64,000 nt of DNA from NCBI GenBank assembly GCA_031553495.1, contig JAVBLN010000022.1, positions 56,236 to 120,235 on the forward strand, written 5' to 3'. The notes beneath the pieces are model-generated. The model saw nothing but the letters and a program-made list of their open reading frames with translations. It had not been told where the DNA came from and searched no databases. The position numbers and the translations under genes were made by a program. Source of the DNA: Pinibacter sp031553495 (GTDB lineage Bacteria > Bacteroidota > Bacteroidia > Chitinophagales > Chitinophagaceae). Positions 35,756 to 44,759 of the stretch are shown here, one piece after another; position 1 is the stretch's first letter; every line of letters starts with the position of its first letter.

Positions 35756-36954
35756 GGGTGCATTTATCTATAAATGTACAGGTCTTGCTGACAGTAATTC
35801 TATTGTTATTTCAGCATTTTACAATTGTGAGGTTCCTGAACTATGATTTGACGATTCTGATGGTTCTTTTGCCTGTTTGGATTGTGTACTCTTTTCAAAT
35901 AGGCAAAAAATTGAAACTGAATTCTATATTGTGGTTTATTTTTTTCGTATCATATCCGCTTATAAATATTTATACTGTATATTCATTTGCGGAGTTCATA
36001 AAGACATACTTGCAGTTTGTTCTTTGTTTATCTACTTTTCTGATTGTTTATAATGCCAAGCCCGTCATTGAAAAACACACTCTTTTAACGGCGTTAATTC
36101 TTTGCCAATATATACTTGTATTCTTCCTTCTTATTCAATATGTTTCGGTTATTAAGTTGCATCAAGAATGGATTTATAACCCATGGGGGGCATTTAGCTG
36201 GAAATATCCATTAGTTCGCGATGATTATAATTTCTATAGAATGAAGGGCTTCTTTTTAGAGCCCAGTTATGTTGCATTCGTTATATTTACGTTATTCGTA
36301 TGCAGATATATTATCGAAGGAAGAGTTTCACTTATTAGTTTGACGATGTCGTTACTGTCTTTGTTTTTAATTAACTCGAGCTTCGGCTTTCTTGCTTTTT
36401 CTCTTATAATACTTTTGATATGCTTTCTGAAGTTTCAGGGTAAACAACGAATTATATTCCTTTTTTTTGTTGGTTTAATTATTCTCATGCTCTCCCCAAG
36501 TCTTATCCAAAGTGTGCTATCTGCAACCAAATTGGATAATCTGGGCAACGAAGGTTATTCCTCGGCCTATTCGCGCTGGATTTTTCCAATAAACCTAGTA
36601 ATATACATTTTTTCGCAAGGCTATTATACTGGCTATGGAATGGGGCAACTGGACCCTATTATAGCAAATTTCGACATAATAATTATAGATTCAGGTGAAT
36701 TAGGAGTCAGCAACTCACTAGCATCATTAACCATATATTTTGGAATATCGATTCTATTTATTTCATTTTTTCTGATAAAAAAGTTCTGGAAGGGATCAAG
36801 ATTCACAAAAGTTCTTATTGTTTATTTTTTTATTTGTCTCTCTAATACGGGTGCATTTAATACCATTGAGTTTTTTTTCACTTTTTGTATTCTTCCATAT
36901 ATTTCTTTAAAAATACGCAATAATGAAGTTAAGCATAATAACAGTATGCTATAA
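35752..36954 (+). CDS. wzy: Capsule/O-antigen polymerase, Wzy-like
   Basis: 400 residues, nearly all hydrophobic helices (roughly 10-11), with one larger hydrophilic loop around 140-165 (HQEWIYNPWGAFSWKYPLV) followed by FFLEPSYVAFV, the usual O-antigen-ligase/Wzy-C pattern. Sequence identity in Wzy proteins is low, so the call rests on topology and position beside Wzx. It would polymerise repeat units in the periplasm. Overlaps its upstream neighbour by 4 bases and its downstream neighbour by 32. Confidence 0.8.
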   Translation: MRVHLSINVQVLLTVILLLFQHFTIVRFLNYDLTILMVLLPVWIVYSFQIGKKLKLNSILWFIFFVSYPLINIYTVYSFAEFIKTYLQFVLCLSTFLIVYNAKPVIEKHTLLTALILCQYILVFFLLIQYVSVIKLHQEWIYNPWGAFSWKYPLVRDDYNFYRMKGFFLEPSYVAFVIFTLFVCRYIIEGRVSLISLTMSLLSLFLINSSFGFLAFSLIILLICFLKFQGKQRIIFLFFVGLIILMLSPSLIQSVLSATKLDNLGNEGYSSAYSRWIFPINLVIYIFSQGYYTGYGMGQLDPIIANFDIIIIDSGELGVSNSLASLTIYFGISILFISFFLIKKFWKGSRFTKVLIVYFFICLSNTGAFNTIEFFFTFCILPYISLKIRNNEVKHNNSML

Positions 36955-37708
36955 TAATCTGGCTGGGTTGAAGAAAACCTTTGATACGCTCAAAAAGGAT
37001 CTTGATGCTATTGAATGGATAATAGTTGACGGAGCGTCAAAGGATGGCACCGTAGAATACGTCAACAATAGTATTATTTCTCGCTGGGGACGAACTGTAT
37101 TTTTGACAGAACCAGACAAAGGAATTTTTGACGCAATGAATAAGGGAATTGAACGGTCGAGCGGCGAGTATCTCCTTTTTCTGAACTCTGGGGACACGTT
37201 GGAATATCGATTAAATGAAGTAGCTAAGCTAAATAGCACCTTAGAAGACATAAACGTCTTTGGTATAACAAAGGTTGACAAATTCAACCGACCTGCTAAA
37301 TGGCATGGTATGAGTGAAGAACCTGATCTATTAAAGGGCATCCCACTACCGCATCAAAGCACTATTGTCAAAAAGACCGTCTTTAATGAGATCGGAGGAT
37401 ACGATCTGAACTATAAATTATTGGCTGATCATGATTTCTTTTCGAGAGCTTATGTCCGAGGATATAAGTTTAAATTTTTTAATAACATAGTTTTGGCTAC
37501 CTTTTTCCTTGATGGAGCCTCGTCAAATTTAAGGAACTCAAATTCGGTTTTGAAAGAGTTAAACAGTCTTCAAATGAAAAATTTTAATGCTGCTTTGCCA
37601 CTTATGATCAAACTACGCTACTATTACAAATACTTTTTATCATTACTTCCTTTCTCGGAGAGATTGATGTCAGCCTCAAGAGATTTTTTTTTTCGGAAAT
37701 ATTCCTGA
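36923..37708 (+). CDS. GT2 family glycosyltransferase, WcaE-like
   Basis: 261 residues. It starts MKLSIITVCYNNLAGLKKTF, with WIIVDGASKDGTVEY (the nucleotide-binding VDG form), TEPDKGIFDAMNKGIERSSG and LNSGD, all typical of the colanic-acid WcaE-like group. The start lies 32 bases inside the polymerase gene, which is supported by the perfect GT2 N-terminus. Adds one sugar of the repeat unit. Confidence 0.88.
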   Translation: MKLSIITVCYNNLAGLKKTFDTLKKDLDAIEWIIVDGASKDGTVEYVNNSIISRWGRTVFLTEPDKGIFDAMNKGIERSSGEYLLFLNSGDTLEYRLNEVAKLNSTLEDINVFGITKVDKFNRPAKWHGMSEEPDLLKGIPLPHQSTIVKKTVFNEIGGYDLNYKLLADHDFFSRAYVRGYKFKFFNNIVLATFFLDGASSNLRNSNSVLKELNSLQMKNFNAALPLMIKLRYYYKYFLSLLPFSERLMSASRDFFFRKYS

Positions 37709-37828
37709 TCAACCTGTGATAGCCATCAATTACAAGGACAGCTAATTCATAGATAAGGTATGTATTTGTCATGAACCATTTACAAAAAAATTACAATTAC
37801 TCATTTTTATTTTGATAATTACTGTCAA

Positions 37829-38572
37829 ATGAAATACTTGATTAAGCTAACCGAGACTTTGAAGATCATATTTACTTTGAGAATATCGCCATTCTATATA
37901 TTCCGTACAGCAGTATCCTTGTCTTCAATGCAAATCGTTTATTCCTTCAAAAAACTTTGCAGCAAGAATATTGAAACGCTGATAGATGTTGGAGCAAATC
38001 AAGGGCAGTTTGCCACGGCTTGGAAAGCTTTTTTTCCCAACACTACTGTACACTCATTCGAACCTGTACCCAGCACGTTTAACAAGTTACAATCAAATGT
38101 CTTGGACATTTCTGGTGTTAAAGTATACAATTGTGGTCTTGGGAGCAAGTCGGGCAAATTGAATATTTATAGAAATGCTCATTCACATGCAAGTTCCTTT
38201 CTTCGAGTCTCCAGTTTTCAAAAGGAAAAAATTCCATCAACATCCGACGAAACGCTTGAGGAAGTCTCCATTTCGACACTAAATGACATTTTCAAGTTTG
38301 GAGACATGGGTCCTACTGTCTTGAAGCTGGATGTGCAAGGATTTGAAACAGAGGTATTGAAAGGCGCGAACGAGATTTTGAAGAAAGTTAACTATATTAT
38401 TATCGAAATGTCATTTATCCCGATGTATGATGGAGAAGTGTTGTTTAGCGAAATGAACGATTTTCTTGGTCGCCTTGGATTTGAAGTGGTTGCTCCCCTT
38501 GGATTTCTACAAACCAACGATCTTCAGATACCGCAAATTGATTTTTTATATAAAAGGAGAGAAGTCAACTGA
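37829..38572 (+). CDS. FkbM family methyltransferase
   Basis: 247 residues. The SAM-binding motif LIDVGANQGQFATAWKAFF (about 51-69), then HSFEPVPSTFNKL (motif II with FEP) and VLKLDVQGFETEVLKGA (motif III with DVQG-E) are the hallmarks of FkbM O-methyltransferases. It would methylate a hydroxyl on the polysaccharide or its precursor. It overlaps the following transferase by one base (TGATG). Confidence 0.88.
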   Translation: MKYLIKLTETLKIIFTLRISPFYIFRTAVSLSSMQIVYSFKKLCSKNIETLIDVGANQGQFATAWKAFFPNTTVHSFEPVPSTFNKLQSNVLDISGVKVYNCGLGSKSGKLNIYRNAHSHASSFLRVSSFQKEKIPSTSDETLEEVSISTLNDIFKFGDMGPTVLKLDVQGFETEVLKGANEILKKVNYIIIEMSFIPMYDGEVLFSEMNDFLGRLGFEVVAPLGFLQTNDLQIPQIDFLYKRREVN

Positions 38573-39798
38573 TGAAAATATTGGTCGTATCATTGTATTT
38601 TAATCCTGATCATACCGGGATTGCTAACTATGCAAACGGGTTTGCTACAGCAGCGAACAAACATGGACACGATGTTCAGGTGATAACGGGATTTTCTTTT
38701 TATCCTCACTGGAAAAAAAGAAGGGAGGATAAATTTACACTTTTCAGAACGGAAAATACGGGCGGCATAAAGGTTCTCAGAAACTACTTGTATGTGCCTC
38801 AAAAACCTAATACACTAAAACGGATTTTGCAAGAAATCAGTTTTCTTTTTTTTGCAACGCTTGGATTGCTTCGGGTAAAGAAACCTGATTTGATCGTATG
38901 CTTTACCACACCGATACTTCTCGGATTTTGGAGTTCTATCGTCGCTAAGATATTTGGTTCTAGACTTCTTATCAACGTACAGGACTTTCAGTTGGAAGCT
39001 GCTTTATCACTTGGTATGGCAAAACCAACAACGTTTACCAATGTATTGGAAAAAATTGAGAAAACTAGCTATCGAAAAGCAAACTATGTGAGCTCTATTA
39101 CCAACAGTATGTGTGATATCCTGCTAGGAAAGAAGGAAATTCCTGCCGCAAAAATTTTGCTTTGGCCAAATTGGATTAATATGAGGGATTATGACCTATC
39201 TAATATTCGCCGTGGAAGCTTTAGAGAAAAGCATCAGATAACAGATGACGAGATGGTGTTGTGTTATGCAGGTAATATAGGGCTGAAGCAGGGCTTGGAA
39301 GTATTGGTTGAAATTGCGGGAAGGGTAAGATCGAAAAGGAATGTTCTGTTTTTGATTATAGGAAATGGCGCAGCTTTGGAACCTCTTAAGAAGGCTGTAC
39401 ATGAAAAAGGAATCGACAACATTCGATTTCTATCATTGCTGTCACCTGAAGAGTACTTACATCTTTTAAAGGATATAGACATTTTCATTTTGCCTCAGCG
39501 GAAAACCAATTTTGATGTATACTTCCCATCCAAGCTAATGGGAGTTCTGGTGTGTAGAGTTCCTTTACTGTTGCTGGCAGATAACAATTCGGAGTTGTAT
39601 AAAACAGTAAAATCTAAACAAGTCGGTACATGTTTCGAATTCAATGACGTGGTGAGGGCCACAGATTTTGTGATCGACTTTTGTCCAAACGATCCTTCTA
39701 TTGTAGAAAAAGTTGATAGCGGGGTTATTTTTGCAAATGAATTTGATGAAGAAAGAGTTATTAATCGTATTCTAAAAATTACACATAATGAGAACTAA
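38572..39798 (+). CDS. GT4 glycosyltransferase, WcaI-like
   Basis: 408 residues. The N-terminus KILVVSLYFNPDHTGIANYA and the VITGFSFYPHWKKR segment are characteristic of colanic-acid WcaI-type fucosyl/sugar transferases, and the donor domain has LCYAGNIGLKQGLEVLVE and LPQRKTNFDVYFPSKLMGVL. It should add another sugar to the lipid-linked unit. It overlaps its upstream neighbour by 1 base and its downstream neighbour by 11. Confidence 0.87.
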   Translation: MKILVVSLYFNPDHTGIANYANGFATAANKHGHDVQVITGFSFYPHWKKRREDKFTLFRTENTGGIKVLRNYLYVPQKPNTLKRILQEISFLFFATLGLLRVKKPDLIVCFTTPILLGFWSSIVAKIFGSRLLINVQDFQLEAALSLGMAKPTTFTNVLEKIEKTSYRKANYVSSITNSMCDILLGKKEIPAAKILLWPNWINMRDYDLSNIRRGSFREKHQITDDEMVLCYAGNIGLKQGLEVLVEIAGRVRSKRNVLFLIIGNGAALEPLKKAVHEKGIDNIRFLSLLSPEEYLHLLKDIDIFILPQRKTNFDVYFPSKLMGVLVCRVPLLLLADNNSELYKTVKSKQVGTCFEFNDVVRATDFVIDFCPNDPSIVEKVDSGVIFANEFDEERVINRILKITHNEN

Positions 39799-40855
39799 GA
39801 AAATTTTAGTGACAGGCGCCGGTGGTTTAATCGGCAGTGAAGTTGTAAGATATTTTATAAGAAAGAATGTTGAAATTATTGGTATTGATAACAACATGCG
39901 TGCAGATTTTTTTGGGGAAAAAGGTGATACGACCTGGAATATTAAACAACTAGAAAAAAAATATTCTGGTTTCACAAATTTTAATGTAGATATAAGAAAC
40001 AGGGGAAAAGTTGTATCATTTGTAAAAGAGCATAGGCCCAATGCAATCATACACACTGCGGCTCAACCAAGCCATGATTTAGCAGCATCCAGACCTTTTG
40101 ATGATTTTGATGTAAATGCTGTTGGCACTCTCAACTTATTAGAAGCAAACAGACAAACCGATACTTCTGTTCCATTTGTACATCTTTCAACAAATAAAGT
40201 TTATGGTGATGCTCCAAATAATCTAAATCTAAAAGAAACCGTTAGCCGATTTGATTATGCCGATCTAGAATATTACAATGGAATAAAGGAGTCATTTAGT
40301 ATTGACCAAAGCAAGCATTCATTGTTTGGAGCATCTAAAGTAGCAGCAGATATAATGGTGCAGGAATATGGCAGGTATTTTAATATGCCAACCTGTTGCT
40401 TAAGAGGAGGGTGTTTAACGGGGCCCAATCACAGTGGAGTTGAATTACATGGATTTTTAAGCTACTTGATCAAATGCAATCTTCAAGAAATTGAATATAA
40501 AATATTTGGTTACAAGGGTAAACAAGTCAGAGACAATATTCACTCCTATGATGTAGCAAATTTCATAGGTCATTTTCTTGAAAAGCCTCGCATAGCAGAA
40601 GTGTACAATATCGGTGGGGGAAGAGATAACTCCATATCCATCCATGAAGCATTTGAACTAATTGAATCAATATCACAAAAACCAATGAGGTATACATATT
40701 TAAATGAAAACAGAATTGGCGATCACATTTGCTACATTTCTGATCTTTCTAAAATTAAATCTCATTACCCTGAATGGAGTATTACAAAAAGTTTACAAAA
40801 TACATTTGAGGAGATTCATAATGCTTGGCTATTAAGGGAGAGGATTTCTGCTTAA
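39788..40855 (+). CDS. NAD-dependent sugar epimerase/dehydratase, CDP-tyvelose-epimerase-like
   Basis: 355 residues of extended SDR fold. The NAD motif TGAGGLIG is near 9-16, with HTAAQPSHDLAASRP, LSTNKVYGDAPN and CLRGGCLTGPNHSG. The STNKVYGD block is typical of CDP-paratose 2-epimerase (RfbE) relatives. The usual active-site YxxxK appears as SLFGASKVAADIM, with Phe in place of Tyr. I have a recollection that a whole subfamily has this Phe, so the change may be normal. Substrate unknown. It starts inside the previous gene. Confidence 0.78.
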   Translation: MRTKKILVTGAGGLIGSEVVRYFIRKNVEIIGIDNNMRADFFGEKGDTTWNIKQLEKKYSGFTNFNVDIRNRGKVVSFVKEHRPNAIIHTAAQPSHDLAASRPFDDFDVNAVGTLNLLEANRQTDTSVPFVHLSTNKVYGDAPNNLNLKETVSRFDYADLEYYNGIKESFSIDQSKHSLFGASKVAADIMVQEYGRYFNMPTCCLRGGCLTGPNHSGVELHGFLSYLIKCNLQEIEYKIFGYKGKQVRDNIHSYDVANFIGHFLEKPRIAEVYNIGGGRDNSISIHEAFELIESISQKPMRYTYLNENRIGDHICYISDLSKIKSHYPEWSITKSLQNTFEEIHNAWLLRERISA

Positions 40856-41205
40856 ATCAAAATCATGTTTCTTCATAATTTGCTAAGTTATTATTTTTTA
40901 TCAACTTACTAATTGATAAAAAATCGAATATTTTATTTGTTCGACTATATTTTGAAATATATATCGCGATTAAGCTTCTGTTGTGTCACTTTATGATAGT
41001 AATGCTATTCTGCAAATTAAAACCCTCTAATTTATACCGAATTATTATAAACCAAAATCGAAATCATACTTTTAAACTTCTTCCCCCACGCAACGATTCT
41101 TTCATCTCTCTTGTCATTTTAAAAACAAATAATGGTAATTTTACCATAACTCCTTTACCTATTACCTGTAGATCTTTTGCCATTATCTCATTCAACACCT
41201 TTTTT
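40856..41205. other. Gap before the priming transferase
   Basis: No gene. A degraded core repeat lies at 40966-41012 and the rest is AT-rich. This gap breaks the tight overlap chain of the sugar genes, so the priming transferase may have its own promoter. Confidence 0.55.
40966..41012 (+). repeat. Decayed core repeat, copy 9
   Basis: GATTAAGCTTCTGTTGTGTCAC followed by TTTATGATAGTAATGCTATT: the left arm and half of the centre are kept, while the TCACTTGTACGG part is lost. No words or TIRs flank it. Confidence 0.7.
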
Positions 41206-42603
41206 ATGTTAAATACATCCCATTTTCTAATCAGGACCAAAATCGTAGTTGATGCCATAATGTTGGCCTCAATCATTGCTGTAGCCCAAAGTGTTTTCTT
41301 TGATGACAGGGAGCTTTTTTCCAGTGTGAATGCAGTGATCCTTTTTATCAATTTGTTAACATGGTTCTTTTCGGCAAGGGTCTTTAGATTATATGCCGAT
41401 TATAAGGATGCGCAATTTTCATACGAATGGATCGCTTTTCTGAAAACCTGTATTCTCTACAGCTTACTTACTACCTGCATTTTATTCCTCTTTTTTAAAA
41501 ACCACCCTTTTAACAGGCGGTTCTTGGCTTTGCACTGTTCTTTGGTTTTTGTGTTGATCCCGCTTCAAAAAGTTATCATTCGCATTATTGTAAAAAAACT
41601 GGAAAACAGTAGCACGGCAATCAGAAACGTATTGATCGTAGGTGCTCGTGATACCGGTGTAAAGTTTTATGAACAATATATTAAAGAGCCGCAACATGGT
41701 TATAGGTTAACCGGCTTCGTAGATGATGAAACAAATACTTCTTTAAACGGTTTTTATCTTGGCAAAACCTCTGAAATAGCAAAAGTTATTACTTCGCATG
41801 AACTGGATGATATTGTAATAACCGAACCTTATTCCGCACGAAATCAATTGGATCAAATTATTTCCATTGGCGAAAAAGAAGGTAAGAGAATTCGTATAAT
41901 ACCTGATTGTTTCCGTGTAAGTTCACGCCTGCGTTTTGAACAGTTTGGAACTTTCCCCGTAATTACACTTAGAGATCTTCCATTAGATCTTATTGATAAC
42001 CGGGTGTATAAAAGAGTATTTGATATTCTCTTTTCATCCTTATTGATAGTTTGTTTGTTTAGCTGGCTGTTTCCAATTATTGCCTTGCTTATAAAACTCA
42101 GCTCCAAAGGGCCGGTATTTTTTAAACAGGAGCGTTGGGGAATTAATAACAGGTCAATTACCTGTTACAAATTTCGCTCAATGGTAGCCGATAGTAAAGA
42201 TGTAGATGCAAATGGAAAATACCTGCAAGCGAAAAAAAATGATCCCCGCATCACAAAAATTGGCGCTTTTATGCGCAAAACCAACCTGGACGAATTGCCG
42301 CAATTTTTCAATGTATTGTTAGGATCAATGTCAGTAGTGGGGCCGAGGCCGCATCCGGTGCCGTTGAATTTAATATCGAAGAAAAATGTAGACAATTATA
42401 TGAAGCGCCATTGGGTGAAACCTGGCATTACCGGCTGGGCTCAAATAAAAGGTTATCGTGGCGAAACTTCAGACATCAACCTTATGCGTAAACGTGTGGA
42501 GCAGGATATGTGGTACATCGAAAACTGGACTTTGTGGCTTGATCTGCAGATTATTTTACAGACGTTTGTGAACATGGTAAAAGGTGAAAAAAACGCATTT
42601 TAA
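41206..42603 (+). CDS. Undecaprenyl-phosphate sugar phosphotransferase (priming enzyme, WbaP/WcaJ-like)
   Basis: 465 residues from the ATG at 41206. The frame is open upstream to 40981 but that part runs through the decayed repeat. Four to five N-terminal helices lead into a CoA_binding_3-type Rossmann region (NVLIVGARDTGVKFYEQYI), then the catalytic Bac_transf domain: KRVFDILFSSLLIV, GPVFFKQERWGINN, YKFRSMV, TNLDELPQFFNVLLG and VVGPRPHP. It moves a sugar-1-phosphate to undecaprenyl phosphate and so starts each repeat unit. It belongs to the capsule locus though separated by a 350-base gap. Confidence 0.9.
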   Translation: MLNTSHFLIRTKIVVDAIMLASIIAVAQSVFFDDRELFSSVNAVILFINLLTWFFSARVFRLYADYKDAQFSYEWIAFLKTCILYSLLTTCILFLFFKNHPFNRRFLALHCSLVFVLIPLQKVIIRIIVKKLENSSTAIRNVLIVGARDTGVKFYEQYIKEPQHGYRLTGFVDDETNTSLNGFYLGKTSEIAKVITSHELDDIVITEPYSARNQLDQIISIGEKEGKRIRIIPDCFRVSSRLRFEQFGTFPVITLRDLPLDLIDNRVYKRVFDILFSSLLIVCLFSWLFPIIALLIKLSSKGPVFFKQERWGINNRSITCYKFRSMVADSKDVDANGKYLQAKKNDPRITKIGAFMRKTNLDELPQFFNVLLGSMSVVGPRPHPVPLNLISKKNVDNYMKRHWVKPGITGWAQIKGYRGETSDINLMRKRVEQDMWYIENWTLWLDLQIILQTFVNMVKGEKNAF

Positions 42604-42613
42604 TAAGTGGAAA

Positions 42614-42640
42614 ATTGAAAGTTGAAAGTTGAAAGTGCTG
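42614..42640. repeat. 7-bp word array, GTTGAAA type
   Basis: AATTGAAAGTTGAAAGTTGA in exact 7-bp register, then AAGTGCTGTATG. A second array (TTCAAAT/CTCAAAT) at about 42723-42740 precedes the Wzi start. Confidence 0.75.
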
Positions 42641-42754
42641 TATGATAAAAGATCACCGGAAAAGTAAAATTCAATAATTGTAAGCATGGTCGAAAACTAT
42701 AAACCAAACTCATCCCACAGCATTTCAAATCTCAAATCTAAACACATATTTCCG

Positions 42755-44398
42755 ATGTCTTTAAAAAATCTGCTTACATTCTTTTTTGTAATTGTCGGCT
42801 TACATTCTTTTTCACAAATCATACCAGTTGGCACTCCCCTTTTTGAAGACGCTTATAGAAGAATGCTGATGAAAGGTGAGCAGGACAGCAATGTATCTTT
42901 TATGATAAGACCACTGGTGTATGCCGATGTATTACAGGCAGATTCTACTGATCCTGCATTCAGGCTGCTTACAGGTAATAACAATCATAACTCCTATTCT
43001 TTTGCAAAAGGCAAAGGCATTATAAAAGTGCTTCCCGCAACGCTTAATTTACAGTATAACACGCACCATCCCTATGGCTGGAACGATGGTTCCATGATAC
43101 AGGCCCGGGGTTTTCAGAATCAGTTAACTGCCGGCGTATATGCCAAAATTGGTTTTCTTAGCGTACAATTGAAACCGGAATTTGTATTTGCCCAAAATAA
43201 AAATTTCTCAACATTTCCTGCCTCTTATGATGATAAAATATGGCTGGCTTATACCAATTATATGAACCAAATTGATAATCCTGAAAAATATGGAACCGGC
43301 AGTTACACAAAATTATTTCCCGGCCAATCCAGTATAAGGATCAATTACAAAAAACTATCACTAGGTGTTTCCACCGAAAATCTTTGGTGGGGCCCCGGTT
43401 ATCGCAATTCGCTTATTATGAGCAATAATGCGCCTGGATTTCCGCATATCACATTCAACAGCAGCTCACCGGTAGTTTCACCCATTGGAGCGTTTGAATG
43501 GCAACTTGCTTCCTGCATTTTAAAAAATTCCAATGTGCTGCCTTTTGATACTTCCCGCAAAGTGGAAGGACAATCATTATACCGGCCAAAGTTTGACGAC
43601 GACCGATATTTTAACGGGCTGGTATTAACCTGGCAGCCTAAATGGATCAAAGGCTTGTTTCTCGGCTTCAGCAGGTCGTTTTACACTTATACAGCAGACC
43701 TGCACTCGTTTGAAAACTATTTACCCATATTCGATAAGATCTTTAAAAAGAAAATAATTGAGCGTGAAGACAGTTCAAGGAAGGATCAAATGTTCTCGTT
43801 GTTTTTCCGGCTTGTTCTTCCTTCGGCCAAGGCAGAGCTTTACGGCGAATATGGCAGAAATGACCACGCCTGGGATACCCGCGACCTGCTTCTTGAACCC
43901 GAACATTCAAGAGCCTATACCATAGGCTTCAGAAAAATATTTGACGGCAGAAAAGGAAAAGAAACTGAATTTTTTACTGAAATTACCAACATGCAAATGC
44001 CATCTACTATAAGTCTGCGTCCGCAAAATAGCTGGTATGCGCACCACATGGTTACGCAAGGTTATACAAATTACGGACAGGTGATGGGATCGGGAATTGG
44101 CCCCGGATCAAACAGTCAAACACTTGGTGTAAACATCCTGAAAGGTATTGACAAATTTGGCGTAATGCTGGAACGTGTGGCCTGGAACAACGATTTTTAT
44201 TATGCAGCGTTTGCTTCCACAGAAAATTTTGGAAGGCATTGGGTCGATTATTCCATCAATCTTAATAAAACCTGGGCCCGCAGGCATTTTGTTTATGCCG
44301 CGGATCTTACATACATCCGGTCTCTAAACTACCAGTGGAGCCAAAAAAATGATGTCAGTAACATTCTTGCGAAGTTTTCTGTTTCCTATTTGTTTTAG
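42755..44398 (+). CDS. wzi: Capsule assembly outer-membrane protein, Wzi family
   Basis: 547 residues from the ATG at 42755 (MSLKNLLTFFFVIVGLHSFS, a good signal peptide). An upstream in-frame ATG at 42686 would translate through 7-bp word repeats and is rejected. The body has the Wzi-like pattern: GTPLFEDAYRRMLMKG, FRLLTGNNNH-type loops, LGVSTENLWWGPGYRNSLIM and a barrel to the end (KFSVSYLF). Wzi holds the capsule at the surface in other bacteria. Last gene of the locus, directly followed by core copy 10. Confidence 0.85.
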   Translation: MSLKNLLTFFFVIVGLHSFSQIIPVGTPLFEDAYRRMLMKGEQDSNVSFMIRPLVYADVLQADSTDPAFRLLTGNNNHNSYSFAKGKGIIKVLPATLNLQYNTHHPYGWNDGSMIQARGFQNQLTAGVYAKIGFLSVQLKPEFVFAQNKNFSTFPASYDDKIWLAYTNYMNQIDNPEKYGTGSYTKLFPGQSSIRINYKKLSLGVSTENLWWGPGYRNSLIMSNNAPGFPHITFNSSSPVVSPIGAFEWQLASCILKNSNVLPFDTSRKVEGQSLYRPKFDDDRYFNGLVLTWQPKWIKGLFLGFSRSFYTYTADLHSFENYLPIFDKIFKKKIIEREDSSRKDQMFSLFFRLVLPSAKAELYGEYGRNDHAWDTRDLLLEPEHSRAYTIGFRKIFDGRKGKETEFFTEITNMQMPSTISLRPQNSWYAHHMVTQGYTNYGQVMGSGIGPGSNSQTLGVNILKGIDKFGVMLERVAWNNDFYYAAFASTENFGRHWVDYSINLNKTWARRHFVYAADLTYIRSLNYQWSQKNDVSNILAKFSVSYLF

Positions 44399-44412
44399 TT
44401 TTTTTTGCGGGA

Positions 44413-44475
44413 ACCGGCGGCAGTGCTACTATTAAGCATCGTTGTGTCACTCACTTGTACGGCAGGAATGCTATG
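44413..44475 (+). repeat. Core intergenic repeat, copy 10
   Basis: Full copy with an intact centre, running directly into inverted phrase C (ATGGAGCTGCCTCATCCC). This is the mirror image of the arrangement at 23245-23401. Confidence 0.9.
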
Positions 44476-44570
44476 GAGCTGCCTCATCCCCGGCCCTTCT
44501 CCAAAGGAGAAGAGAGTCCCGCGCACAAAGCGGCTATTCGTAATCTCAACAATTTTTTCAACTTTCATCT
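44476..44570 (-). repeat. Dispersed phrase C, copy 3
   Basis: Reverse complement of the phrase at 23245-23337, including CCTTCTCCAAAGGAGAAG and CTATTCGTAATCTCAACAAT. Confidence 0.8.
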
Positions 44571-44705
44571 CTAATCGTTTTCAACGGCTCATGCATACAG
44601 CACTTTCAATTCTCAACTCTCCATTCTCCATTTATTAAAGCGCTTTCAACTTTCAATTTTCAACTTTCAACTAATATTAAACTACCAATAATCTTTTAAT
44701 TAATT

Positions 44706-44713
44706 TACATTTG
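44706..44713 (+). promoter_or_regulatory. Candidate -7 box of fabG
   Basis: TACATTTG matches TAnnTTTG exactly and lies 47 bases before the fabG start. Confidence 0.5.
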
Positions 44714-44759
44714 CGCAACTACCGGAAAATTATTTGGTATAAAACAAATAACAGAAAAA

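Larger units (their letters stand above)
44399..44759. other. Repeat mosaic downstream of wzi
   Basis: Core copy 10 (44413-44475), phrase C inverted (44476-44570), CTCCATT/CTCAACT words and a CAACTTT array (44640-44672). TACATTTG at 44706-44713 is a good -7 box for the fabG gene, though a matching -33 TTTG was not found. Confidence 0.65.

Noticed and set aside
40981..41205. Upstream TTG start for the priming transferase
   Set aside because: The first codons come from a decayed core repeat. Homology-like features and the first membrane helix begin after the ATG at 41206.
42686..42754. Upstream start for wzi
   Set aside because: The added 23 residues are encoded by a 7-bp word array and would bury the signal peptide. 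The ATG at 42755 is better.
44405..44638. 77-residue ORF after wzi
   Set aside because: It reads through core copy 10 and phrase C and has no independent support.
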